This document shows positions 1 through 6,306 of a stretch of DNA of 6,513 bases, piece by piece. The notes under the pieces are model-generated. The model saw only the letters and a program-made list of their open reading frames with translations. It was not told the DNA's origin and ran no database searches. Source of the DNA: Calditrichota bacterium (GTDB lineage: Bacteria; Zhuqueibacterota; Zhuqueibacteria; Residuimicrobiales; Krinioviventaceae). Made by a program: the position numbers and the translations under genes. The stretch spans positions 1 to 6,513 of the forward strand of contig RPQV01000207.1 of NCBI GenBank assembly GCA_003818595.1, in the 5' to 3' direction. Numbering within the stretch: position 1 is the stretch's first letter; each line of letters opens with the position of its first letter.

Positions 1-209
1 CGCAAAGATCATCTCGTACGGAGCCTTTATACATTTTTGCGTTTTCACCTTTCCTTTTTTCAAAAAAAAATCGTATATTTGGTGTTCAAATGCAGCTCTC
101 TGCGATGAATCGCACTGGTGACGGCGTCATCTGAATCATCAGCTCCAGGATGTACATTACTGCAATGCAAGGATGTCAGGAGGCAATGCCAAATCGGAAA
201 TTTTAACCT
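1..209. other. AT-rich upstream region, no convincing gene
   Basis: This stretch precedes the first gene and I find no supported coding sequence in it. It contains a T-run and an A-run near 55-70 and a TATATT hexamer at 74-79 that could be a -10 box. The matching -35 position (51-56, TTCCTT) is poor, so a promoter here is only a guess. A 14-bp perfect inverted repeat lies at 101-114 (TGCGAT, 2-nt centre, ATCGCA). A tiny frame of 14 codons runs from ATG 90 to the stop at 132-134. All three + frames are open from base 1 for about 100 bases, so the tail of an upstream gene cannot be fully excluded. Short - strand starts near 34 or 48 could equally begin a divergent gene. Confidence 0.5.
178..206 (+). 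promoter_or_regulatory. Strong Shine-Dalgarno with 6-codon mini-ORF before the radical SAM gene
   Basis: AGGAGG at 178-183 is a perfect anti-16S match, but no start codon lies at the usual 5-9 nt spacing. The ATG at 186 is only 2 nt away. It opens a six-residue frame (MPNRKF) that stops at TAA 204-206, in the same frame as the large gene whose GTG start follows 3 nt later at 210. Either this is a leader peptide from which ribosomes reinitiate at 210, or the in-frame TAA is a sequence error or mutation in what was the real N-terminus. The sequence alone does not separate these. Confidence 0.4.
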
Positions 210-2801
210 GTGAAAAATAGATCCAACTTTCTGAGAGAATCCATATATAATGATTTGCTCCCCTTTGTCGACAAGCCGGGGCAATATGTCGGCAATGAAT
301 TCAACTGTATTCGCAAAAATCCGGCCGAAACAGAAGTTCGTTTTGCGTTGGTCTTTCCCGATGTTTATGAAATCGGGATGTCTTATATGGGTTTTTCCAT
401 CCTTTATCATATTTTGAACCAACAGCGCGGCGTATTTGCGGAAAGGGTTTTTGCTCCCTGGCCGGATATGGAAAAGCGGATGCGCGAACACCAGACGCCG
501 CTTTTTTCACTGGAGACCTTCTCTCCCCTCAGCGAATTTGATATTCTCGGTTTTACCTTTCAATACGAGCTGCATTTCACCACCATCATCAACATGCTGG
601 ATTTAGGGGGCGTAGCCATTGATGCGTCAGCACGCGAAGGATTGCCTTTGGTTATCGGGGGTGGACCTTCGGTTTATAATCCGGAACCGGCGGCCGATTT
701 TTTTGATGCCCTGATCATCGGGGATGGTGAAGAGATCGTCGTTGAAATTGTTGAGGTCATGCGGCAGGCGAAAAACGAGTCTTGGTCCCGGCGGGAGATT
801 CTGCATCGTTTGGCTTGTGTCGAGGGTGTGTATGTCCCTCAGTTTTATCGGGCGGTGTACGATCAGGGTCGCTTTATTTCGCTGACGCCCGCAGAAAAGA
901 GCCTGCCGCAACGGATTCGCGCGCGCACGATTCATGAATTAAAAGCGGAATATTATCCGCAGCGTCCGCTGGTGCCGCTGATCCAAACAACCCATGATCG
1001 GGTTTCGTTGGAGATTGCGCGCGGTTGTTCGCGCGGCTGTCGCTTCTGTAATGCGGGCTTTATCTATCGGCCGGTCCGCCAGCGTTCACCACATGAACTG
1101 TATGCTCAGGCTGTCGACAACATCTCGGCAACCGGTTACGAAGAAATATCTCTGGTGTCCTTGTCAACATCCGATTACACGAATCTGCAGGAGCTCTTGC
1201 CATTGTTGAGCCGTGCATTTGCTCAGGACAAAGTGAATATTTCTTTTCCGTCTTTGCGGCCGGAGAGTTTCACGCCGGAGGTTGCCCGTTTTGCTCGGGG
1301 GGTGCGTAAATCTGGGCTGACATTGGCGCCTGAGGCGGGAACCCAGAGGTTGCGCGATGTGATCAACAAAGCGACGACTGCGGCTGAGCTGTTGCGTGCC
1401 GTTGAATTGGCCTTTCAGGAGGGATGGAATCTGATCAAACTTTATTTCATGATTGGTCATCCGACAGAAACAGATGAGGATTTGCTGGGATTGATCGATC
1501 TGGTGGATCAGGTTCGTCGTATTGCCGCCCGTTATCATGGGAGAATCAATCTGTCGATTTCTCCGTTTATCCCCAAGTCGCATACACCATTTCAGTGGGT
1601 TGGGCAGGACAGCATGAGTGAAACTCGTCGCAAGATCTCGCTGTTGGCGGCCCATATGAAATGGAAAAATGTGAAGCTGAGCTTTCGTGATCCCGAGACC
1701 ACTTTAGTGGAGGGATTGCTGGCGCGGGGTGATCGGCGCGTCGCGGCTGTTCTGAAACGGGCATGGGAATTGGGGGCGTATTTGGACGGGTGGTCTGATT
1801 TTTTTAAATTTGAGCGTTATGTCCAGGCGATGAATGAAAACCAGCTCACCTTTGAGCAGTTTCTTCAGGGATATGACGTATCGCAACCTTTGCCTTGGCA
1901 GCACATTGACAAGGGGGTAACCAATAAATTCCTGCAGGATGAATTCAGTCGTGCTTTGAGAGAAGAACAGCTTCCGGATTGCCGATTTAGTTCCTGCAGC
2001 CGCTGCGGTTTGATGGGGCAAAAGGCATGCAGAGAATTGATACACGGCGCGCGACCGGAGATTGGCGCCGTTCAATCATGGGAATCACCGCCGTTGACCG
2101 TATTGTCCGGTGAGACGGCGCCGCAGCTTTCTGTTCAGCATGTGCGCATTCATTACAGTCGGGGAGATCAACTATTGTTCTTTTCGCATCTGGATATGCT
2201 GCGGATGTTTGAACGGGCGTTTCGGCGCGCTCGTTTGCCGCTGGTTTTTACCGAGGGATTTAATCCTCATCCCAAATTAACCTTTGGACCTTCTCTCGCC
2301 ATGGGATTGACCAGCGATGCCGAGTATGTGGATCTTCAGGTGTTTCAGAGTGACGGCATGAATGTGCGGGAACTGCTCGCTCCGCAACTGCCGCAGGGGA
2401 TTTCCATCATCAGAATCATCGTGTCGGATGTAAAACTCAAGCCGATCAGTGCGCAGGTTGATCGAGCGGATTACCTGATCCGAATGAACGCTGCTGAAAA
2501 AAGTGCGGCGTTGGCAAGACTGCAGAACAATGGTCAAACCGATGATGGATGGATAGTCGAACGCAGGAAGGAGAACCATTCCAAACAGTTGGATATCCGT
2601 CCCTTCCTGGACAGCTATAGGGATCTGGAGCAAGGGCTCCTGATCAGAACGAAAATTTTGGCGGGAAAGACCGTTCGCATGAGCGAGCTTCTTTCGCTAT
2701 TGTTTCCGGATAAAGGCGAGCACATAAAAACCATGAAGGTGCATCGCGTTGCGCTGTGGATTTCCAATGCAGCCGGTTTACGCGACCCCATGGAGATTTA
2801 A
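210..2801 (+). CDS. B12-binding-type radical SAM protein fused to DUF2344 domain (TIGR03960/TIGR03936-like)
   Basis: An 863-residue, probably cytoplasmic iron-sulfur protein. Residues 40-185 form a cobalamin-binding-like Rossmann region with a glycine-rich stretch (IGGGPS, 149-154) and a GDGEE motif (171-175). No classical DxHxxG cobalamin ligand motif is visible. The radical SAM core starts near residue 265, with the CxxxCxxC cluster ligands at C273, C277 and C280, followed by APEAGTQR (373-380). Cysteines C591, C596, C599 and C607 could bind a second cluster. From about residue 643 comes a DUF2344-type domain (FFSHLDMLRMFERA 657-670; GFNPHPKL 683-690), encoded as a separate gene in some bacteria. 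The reaction and substrate are unknown; the family is a recurrent neighbour of rng, rplU and rpmA, which suggests a ribosome- or RNA-linked role (inference). The GTG at 210 is the first possible start after an in-frame TAA at 204-206. It lacks a well-spaced ribosome site, so the N-terminus is uncertain. rng follows after 40 nt. Confidence 0.9.
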   Translation: MKNRSNFLRESIYNDLLPFVDKPGQYVGNEFNCIRKNPAETEVRFALVFPDVYEIGMSYMGFSILYHILNQQRGVFAERVFAPWPDMEKRMREHQTPLFSLETFSPLSEFDILGFTFQYELHFTTIINMLDLGGVAIDASAREGLPLVIGGGPSVYNPEPAADFFDALIIGDGEEIVVEIVEVMRQAKNESWSRREILHRLACVEGVYVPQFYRAVYDQGRFISLTPAEKSLPQRIRARTIHELKAEYYPQRPLVPLIQTTHDRVSLEIARGCSRGCRFCNAGFIYRPVRQRSPHELYAQAVDNISATGYEEISLVSLSTSDYTNLQELLPLLSRAFAQDKVNISFPSLRPESFTPEVARFARGVRKSGLTLAPEAGTQRLRDVINKATTAAELLRAVELAFQEGWNLIKLYFMIGHPTETDEDLLGLIDLVDQVRRIAARYHGRINLSISPFIPKSHTPFQWVGQDSMSETRRKISLLAAHMKWKNVKLSFRDPETTLVEGLLARGDRRVAAVLKRAWELGAYLDGWSDFFKFERYVQAMNENQLTFEQFLQGYDVSQPLPWQHIDKGVTNKFLQDEFSRALREEQLPDCRFSSCSRCGLMGQKACRELIHGARPEIGAVQSWESPPLTVLSGETAPQLSVQHVRIHYSRGDQLLFFSHLDMLRMFERAFRRARLPLVFTEGFNPHPKLTFGPSLAMGLTSDAEYVDLQVFQSDGMNVRELLAPQLPQGISIIRIIVSDVKLKPISAQVDRADYLIRMNAAEKSAALARLQNNGQTDDGWIVERRKENHSKQLDIRPFLDSYRDLEQGLLIRTKILAGKTVRMSELLSLLFPDKGEHIKTMKVHRVALWISNAAGLRDPMEI

Positions 2802-2841
2802 AAAATCCGGAGACAGGCTATTATAGAATTAATGAGGACTC

Positions 2842-4368
2842 ATGGATAAAAGTATAGTGATTAATGTTTCCCTTGGGGAAACTCGGATTGCCATTCTCGA
2901 AAGCAAGACGTTGGTGGAACTTTATTATGAACTGCCGGAGCAGGAGAGAATGGTGGGGGATATCTATTACGGCAAAGTGGCCAAGGTGTTGAAAGGACTT
3001 CAGGCATCCTTTGTCGATATAGGGCACAAGCAGGATGCTTTTCTGCATTTTTCAGACACGGACGAACGCTTTCTGGGGAATGACTTTCATTTAAAAAAAG
3101 GAGATATTTTTGCAAAATCCGTCCAGCCCGGGCGTTCCGACGGGGTGCCTCTCAATCGCGGGGATAAAGTACTGGTGCAAATCACCAAAGAACCGATTTC
3201 GCAAAAAGGTGCGCGGGTGACCACCAATATTTCCCTGGCCGGTCGTTATTTAGTGCTGGTTCCCAATGATAATGTGGTGGGTGTTTCACGAAAAATTCTC
3301 AATCGCCGGGAAAAATTCCGCCTGAAAAAGATCGGCCGCACCATTCGGCCGGATAAATTCGGCCTGGTCATTCGCACGGTTGCCGAGGGGAAGGATGAAG
3401 AATCTCTCAAAGCGGATTTGGACAGCCTGATGAAAAAATGGGAGCAGATGTTGAAAAAGATGTATTCCATAAATCCGCCCGCCTTGGTGTATAAAGAAGT
3501 GGGCATGCTGTCGAGTGTGATCCGCGATTTGTTCACATCGGATATTCAAAAGCTGATTGTGGACAATAAAAAAATGTTCAAGGAAATCGCCAAGTACATG
3601 AAGGAGGTTTCCCCCCAGCTGGTGGATCGGGTGATTCTGCATCAGAAAAAAACGCCGGTTTTTGATGAGTTTGCCATCGAGGCGCAAATCAACCGCAGTT
3701 TATCGCGAAAGGTTTGGTTGAAAAGCGGCGGATATCTCTTCATCGACCATACCGAGGCCTTGACCGCCATTGATGTCAACAGCGGCAGATTCACCGGAAG
3801 GTCGAATCATGATGCCAATAGTCTCAAGATGAATTTGGAAGCGGCGAGGGAGATCGCGCGTCAGCTGCGTCTGCGGGATATTGGCGGTATCATCATTGTC
3901 GATTTCATTGATATGGTTGATCCGAAGAACAAGCAAAAGTTATACGAGGAATTCAAGAACGAGCTGCGTCGGGATCGGGCGCAGGCGAATATAACGCCGG
4001 TGTCAGAGTTCGGCATCATTGAAATGACGCGTGAGCGCGTGCGGCCGGCACTGTTGTTTTCGATCAGCGAACCTTGTCCGGCCTGCGTCGGGACTGGGCG
4101 CATCATTTCCAAGACCACCATTACGGCGAGGATCGAGCGTTGGATCAAGCGTTATCGCAGCGAAGGCGGCGATCGGAGTGTGCAGTTGGTGGTTCATCCC
4201 GAGCTCGCCAAATTCATCACTACCGGTTATCGCAGCCTCATTCGTCGCTTTAGTTGGAGTTACTGGATGCGCTTCAAGATCATCAGTGATGAGAATATCA
4301 GCATGGATGAATTCCGATTTCTGGATAAAATGGGCGGAGATGACCTCACAGATAAATATATATCTTGA
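2842..4368 (+). CDS. rng: Ribonuclease G (RNase E/G family endoribonuclease)
   Basis: A 508-residue cytoplasmic endoribonuclease that cuts single-stranded AU-rich RNA. In E. coli the enzyme matures the 16S rRNA 5' end and takes part in mRNA decay. The N-terminal INVSLGETRIAILE stretch and the S1 RNA-binding region (about 38-130) are followed by the 5'-sensor motif GLVIRT (174-179). The DNase I-like catalytic part carries TAIDVNS with D311 and VDFIDM with D354. These correspond to the Mg-binding D303 and D346 of E. coli RNase E. CPAC (C412, C415) is the zinc-link motif that joins subunits. The length fits RNase G (about 490-520 residues). There is no long C-terminal degradosome scaffold, so this is RNase G rather than full-length RNase E. 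The ATG at 2842 has GAGGA at 2834-2838, a short 3-nt spacing, but the N-terminus aligns with the family from this residue. It probably shares a transcript with the gene upstream. Confidence 0.96.
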   Translation: MDKSIVINVSLGETRIAILESKTLVELYYELPEQERMVGDIYYGKVAKVLKGLQASFVDIGHKQDAFLHFSDTDERFLGNDFHLKKGDIFAKSVQPGRSDGVPLNRGDKVLVQITKEPISQKGARVTTNISLAGRYLVLVPNDNVVGVSRKILNRREKFRLKKIGRTIRPDKFGLVIRTVAEGKDEESLKADLDSLMKKWEQMLKKMYSINPPALVYKEVGMLSSVIRDLFTSDIQKLIVDNKKMFKEIAKYMKEVSPQLVDRVILHQKKTPVFDEFAIEAQINRSLSRKVWLKSGGYLFIDHTEALTAIDVNSGRFTGRSNHDANSLKMNLEAAREIARQLRLRDIGGIIIVDFIDMVDPKNKQKLYEEFKNELRRDRAQANITPVSEFGIIEMTRERVRPALLFSISEPCPACVGTGRIISKTTITARIERWIKRYRSEGGDRSVQLVVHPELAKFITTGYRSLIRRFSWSYWMRFKIISDENISMDEFRFLDKMGGDDLTDKYIS

Positions 4369-4393
4369 CTTTTTGTGCTTTTTTGTGTACTTT
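4365..4393 (+). promoter_or_regulatory. Sigma70-type promoter for rplU-rpmA
   Basis: The -35 box TTGACT (4365-4370) and -10 box TACTTT (4388-4393) are separated by exactly 17 nt. The -35 box overlaps the rng stop codon (4366-4368). Transcription would start near 4400, giving a leader of about 37 nt before rplU, too short for the structured L21 leader known in Bacillus. This promoter would let the two ribosomal protein genes be expressed independently of rng. The -35 box is close to consensus; the -10 box matches at three positions including the most conserved ones. Confidence 0.65.
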
Positions 4394-4436
4394 ATCAGGC
4401 TTTTGGATAAATGTTAACCTACGGAGAATCAACCTC

Positions 4437-4748
4437 ATGTATGCTGTAATCGATATAGCCGGACAGCAATTTAAAGTTAAAAAAAACGATATCGTTGTTT
4501 CGAACCGTCTGAGTGCAGAAGCGGGTGGGGATATCGAATTTGACAAAGTTCTGCTGCTTGTGGGTGAAGATGGCGTCACTGTTGGAAAGCCGTTTGTGGA
4601 CGGCGCCAAAGTAACAGCCTCGATTGTCGAGCATAAGCGGGGCGAAAAGGTCATCGTCTTTAAGAAGAAACGTCGGAAACGTTATCGCGTAATGAACGGT
4701 CATCGTCAACTACTGACCGCACTGCAAATCAAAGATATTATTGCCTGA
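4437..4748 (+). CDS. rplU: 50S ribosomal protein bL21
   Basis: A 103-residue protein of the large ribosomal subunit that binds 23S rRNA. The family signature is clear: MYAVIDIAGQQFKV at the N-terminus, the VGKPFVDGAKVTASI block (49-63), and the basic FKKKRRKRYR stretch (75-84) followed by NGHRQ (87-91). Length matches the usual 100-105 residues. The ATG at 4437 is chosen because the conserved MYAVI begins there and GGAG at 4423-4426 lies 10 nt upstream. A longer reading from TTG 4365 would translate promoter sequence with no family match. rpmA follows after 29 nt, the usual rplU-rpmA pairing, with no prp protease gene between them. Confidence 0.98.
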   Translation: MYAVIDIAGQQFKVKKNDIVVSNRLSAEAGGDIEFDKVLLLVGEDGVTVGKPFVDGAKVTASIVEHKRGEKVIVFKKKRRKRYRVMNGHRQLLTALQIKDIIA

Positions 4749-4777
4749 GTGCGGGTCTGCAATAAGGAGATTTCAGA

Positions 4778-5029
4778 ATGGCTCATAAAAAAGGCGTCGG
4801 CAGCAGTCGAAATGGACGCGACAGCAATCCTCAGATGTTGGGTGTCAAGCGTTTTGGCGGACAGGTTGTTTCTGCTGGAAGCATCATCATTCGGCAGCGC
4901 GGGACGCGCATCCACCCCGGTGAGAATGTTGGAATCGGCAGTGATGATACTTTGTATGCCAAGATCAATGGAACGGTGAAATTCTACAATAAAGGCAAAG
5001 ACCGCAAGTACGTCACCATCATCGCCTAA
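4778..5029 (+). CDS. rpmA: 50S ribosomal protein bL27
   Basis: An 83-residue large-subunit protein whose N-terminal tail reaches the peptidyl transferase centre and helps position tRNA. Family motifs are MAHKKGVGSSRNGRDS (1-16), LGVKRFGG (21-28) and the GSIIIRQRGTRIHPG core (34-48). The mature-type MAHKK start is encoded directly, without the cleavable leader found in Firmicutes bL27, in line with the lack of a prp gene beside it. A strong ribosome site, AAGGAG at 4764-4769, lies 8 nt before the ATG. It is the last gene of its transcript: an intrinsic terminator begins 5 nt after the stop codon. Confidence 0.98.
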   Translation: MAHKKGVGSSRNGRDSNPQMLGVKRFGGQVVSAGSIIIRQRGTRIHPGENVGIGSDDTLYAKINGTVKFYNKGKDRKYVTIIA

Positions 5030-5033
5030 GTGT

Positions 5034-5067
5034 AAAGCGCTGCGTCATTCCGCAGCGCTTTTTTTTT
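5034..5067 (+). terminator. Intrinsic terminator after rpmA
   Basis: A perfect 11-bp stem, AAAGCGCTGCG (5034-5044) with CGCAGCGCTTT (5051-5061), encloses a 6-nt loop. It runs straight into a tract of nine T residues (5059-5067). The GC-rich stem, short loop and T-run are the complete textbook arrangement. It separates the rng/rplU/rpmA group from the gatC unit, which has its own promoter. Confidence 0.95.
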
Positions 5068-5200
5068 GATCACTGCGAGATGAGGGCGTAGGAGATCATT
5101 CTCTGCTTTACAATCCTCTCCCCATTTATCTGATTTCTATTTTTTCTCTGAATTACGAAAATGTTTCTACAAAAAGTATGCCATGATGGTTAATTTTAAC

Positions 5201-5229
5201 TTGACTCTAACGGTTCAGTACTTTATATT
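5201..5229 (+). promoter_or_regulatory. Sigma70-type promoter for gatC-kdsB-pyrG
   Basis: The -35 box TTGACT (5201-5206) and -10 box TATATT (5224-5229) each match consensus at five of six positions and are spaced by the ideal 17 nt. The predicted start near 5237 gives a leader of about 27 nt before gatC. The upstream flank (about 5140-5200) is AT-rich and could act as an UP element. Position just after a strong terminator supports this as the start of a new transcription unit. The bases between terminator and promoter (5068-5200) hold no gene or clear structure that I can see. Confidence 0.8.
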
Positions 5230-5263
5230 TGTCTACATGGTCAAGTTCTGATGGGAGTCTGTT

Positions 5264-5551
5264 ATGTCTGTGACGCTGGAACAGGTTGATGTGATAGCCC
5301 GGCTATCGAAGCTCGAGTTTAATCAAGAAGAAAAGTCAAAATTTGTCGAGCAGTTCAATCAGATCCTTCAATATATGGAAAAGCTGAATGAACTGGATAC
5401 CGAGCCAATCGAGCCCACCTATAATGTTCTTGATATCAGCAATGTCACTCGGCCTGACGAGTTGAAGCCGTGGTTGAGTCAGGACGAGGCGCTGCAGAAT
5501 GCGCCGCGTACCAAGCATGGTTTTTTCAGTGTGCCGAAAGTGATTGGATGA
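5264..5551 (+). CDS. gatC: Asp-tRNA(Asn)/Glu-tRNA(Gln) amidotransferase subunit C
   Basis: A 95-residue GatC, the small subunit that wraps around GatA and stabilises the GatCAB complex. That complex amidates Asp-tRNA(Asn) or Glu-tRNA(Gln) using ammonia from glutamine. Visible family features are an N-terminal helical half (VIARLSKLEFNQEEKSKF 10-27, then ILQYMEKLNELDT 34-46), the EPTYNV segment (50-55), VTRPDE (61-66), and the C-terminal NAPRT and FFSVPKVI motifs (79-83, 87-94). Length is normal for the family. The ATG at 5264 follows GGGAG (5253-5257) by 6 nt. No gatA or gatB is adjacent: the next gene is kdsB, whose start overlaps the gatC stop in an ATGA arrangement. The catalytic partners must be encoded elsewhere. 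Confidence 0.96.
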   Translation: MSVTLEQVDVIARLSKLEFNQEEKSKFVEQFNQILQYMEKLNELDTEPIEPTYNVLDISNVTRPDELKPWLSQDEALQNAPRTKHGFFSVPKVIG

Positions 5552-6306
5552 CAATGGGTGAAGAGATTATAGCGGTCATTCCTGCCCGCTGGGCATCTTC
5601 GAGGTTTCCCGGTAAACCGTTGGCGATGATTGCCGGCAAACCGATGGTTCAATGGGTGTACGAGCGTGCGTGTCTGGCTAAAACCATCAGCCGCGTGATT
5701 GTGGCGACCGACGATGATCGCATTGTAGCGGCAGTTCAAGGATTTGGCGGCGAGGTTGAGATGACACCTGCCGAATTGCCTTCGGGAACTGACCGTACCG
5801 CATGGGTTTGCAGGAAATTGGAATGCACTATTGTGGTGAATGTTCAGGGCGATGAGCCGCTGATTGAACCGGATGCTGTTGATTTGGTCGCGCAGACGCT
5901 GGCCGGGAATCCGGCTGCTGATATGGCGACTTTGGCGCGGCGCATCATCGATCGCGATGATTTGGAGAATCCGAACAAAGCGCGGGTGATCATTGACAAA
6001 TATCAGCGCGCCCTTTATTTTAGTCGTGCGGCAGTGCCTTTTGCCCGCGATGTTGAAAAGGCTAAATGGATCGATACTTTTCCTTATTATGATCATATTG
6101 GAATTTATGCATATCGGCGTTCGTTTCTGTTTACTTTAACCGAATTGCCGCCATCGCAACTGGAGCAGATTGAAAAGCTGGAACAACTGCGCGCTCTGGA
6201 GAATGGCTATACAATTCAGGTTGGGCTGTGCCCTTTTAATCCCATTTGTGTTGATGTACCGGACGATGTCCGCAAAGTTGAACAACGGATGAAGGAAATG
6301 GCTTGA
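5548..6306 (+). CDS. kdsB: 3-deoxy-manno-octulosonate cytidylyltransferase (CMP-KDO synthetase)
   Basis: A 252-residue cytoplasmic enzyme that joins CTP and KDO to give CMP-KDO and pyrophosphate, activating KDO for transfer to lipid A. The nucleotide-binding motif IPARWASSRFPGKPL (11-25) is intact. Others are VATDDDRI (52-59), SGTDR (79-83), VNVQGDEP (97-104), DHIGIYAYRR (182-191), LEQLRALE (211-218) and VDVPDD (235-240). D102 and D236 align with the two Mg ligands of E. coli KdsB. The residue before PSGTDR, usually histidine in the family, is leucine (L77) here. The ATG at 5548 overlaps the gatC stop by 4 nt and has GAAAG at 5536-5540; a second ATG at 5554 is also possible. An upstream in-frame ATG at 5470 would add 26 residues read inside gatC and is not used by the family. 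pyrG follows with a 1-nt overlap, a pairing seen in many Gram-negative bacteria. Confidence 0.96.
   Translation: MTMGEEIIAVIPARWASSRFPGKPLAMIAGKPMVQWVYERACLAKTISRVIVATDDDRIVAAVQGFGGEVEMTPAELPSGTDRTAWVCRKLECTIVVNVQGDEPLIEPDAVDLVAQTLAGNPAADMATLARRIIDRDDLENPNKARVIIDKYQRALYFSRAAVPFARDVEKAKWIDTFPYYDHIGIYAYRRSFLFTLTELPPSQLEQIEKLEQLRALENGYTIQVGLCPFNPICVDVPDDVRKVEQRMKEMA

Noticed and set aside
60..491. 143-codon open frame on the - strand covering the leader and the start of the first gene
   Set aside because: It is mostly antisense to conserved coding sequence of the radical SAM protein and shows no family motif. Its own start lies deep inside that gene.
1164..1655. 163-codon open frame on the - strand inside the radical SAM gene
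   Set aside because: Antisense to the radical SAM core, whose motifs are intact; the composition is typical of a shadow frame.
2796..2824. Possible promoter between the radical SAM gene and rng (TATTAT at 2819-2824)
   Set aside because: The hexamer 17 nt upstream bears no resemblance to a -35 box, and the 40-nt gap suggests cotranscription.
4400..4436. L21 leader-type autoregulatory RNA ahead of rplU
   Set aside because: The leader from the predicted start is only about 37 nt and I see no hairpin, so it is too short for that structure.
5470..5547. 26-residue N-terminal extension of KdsB from ATG 5470
   Set aside because: It would be read out of frame inside gatC, has no homology to KdsB, and the family starts at about the MTMGEE residues encoded from 5548.
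5479..6096. 205-codon open frame on the - strand opposite gatC/kdsB
   Set aside because: It lies wholly antisense to two genes with full family signatures, has no ribosome site and no recognisable motifs, so it is a shadow frame.
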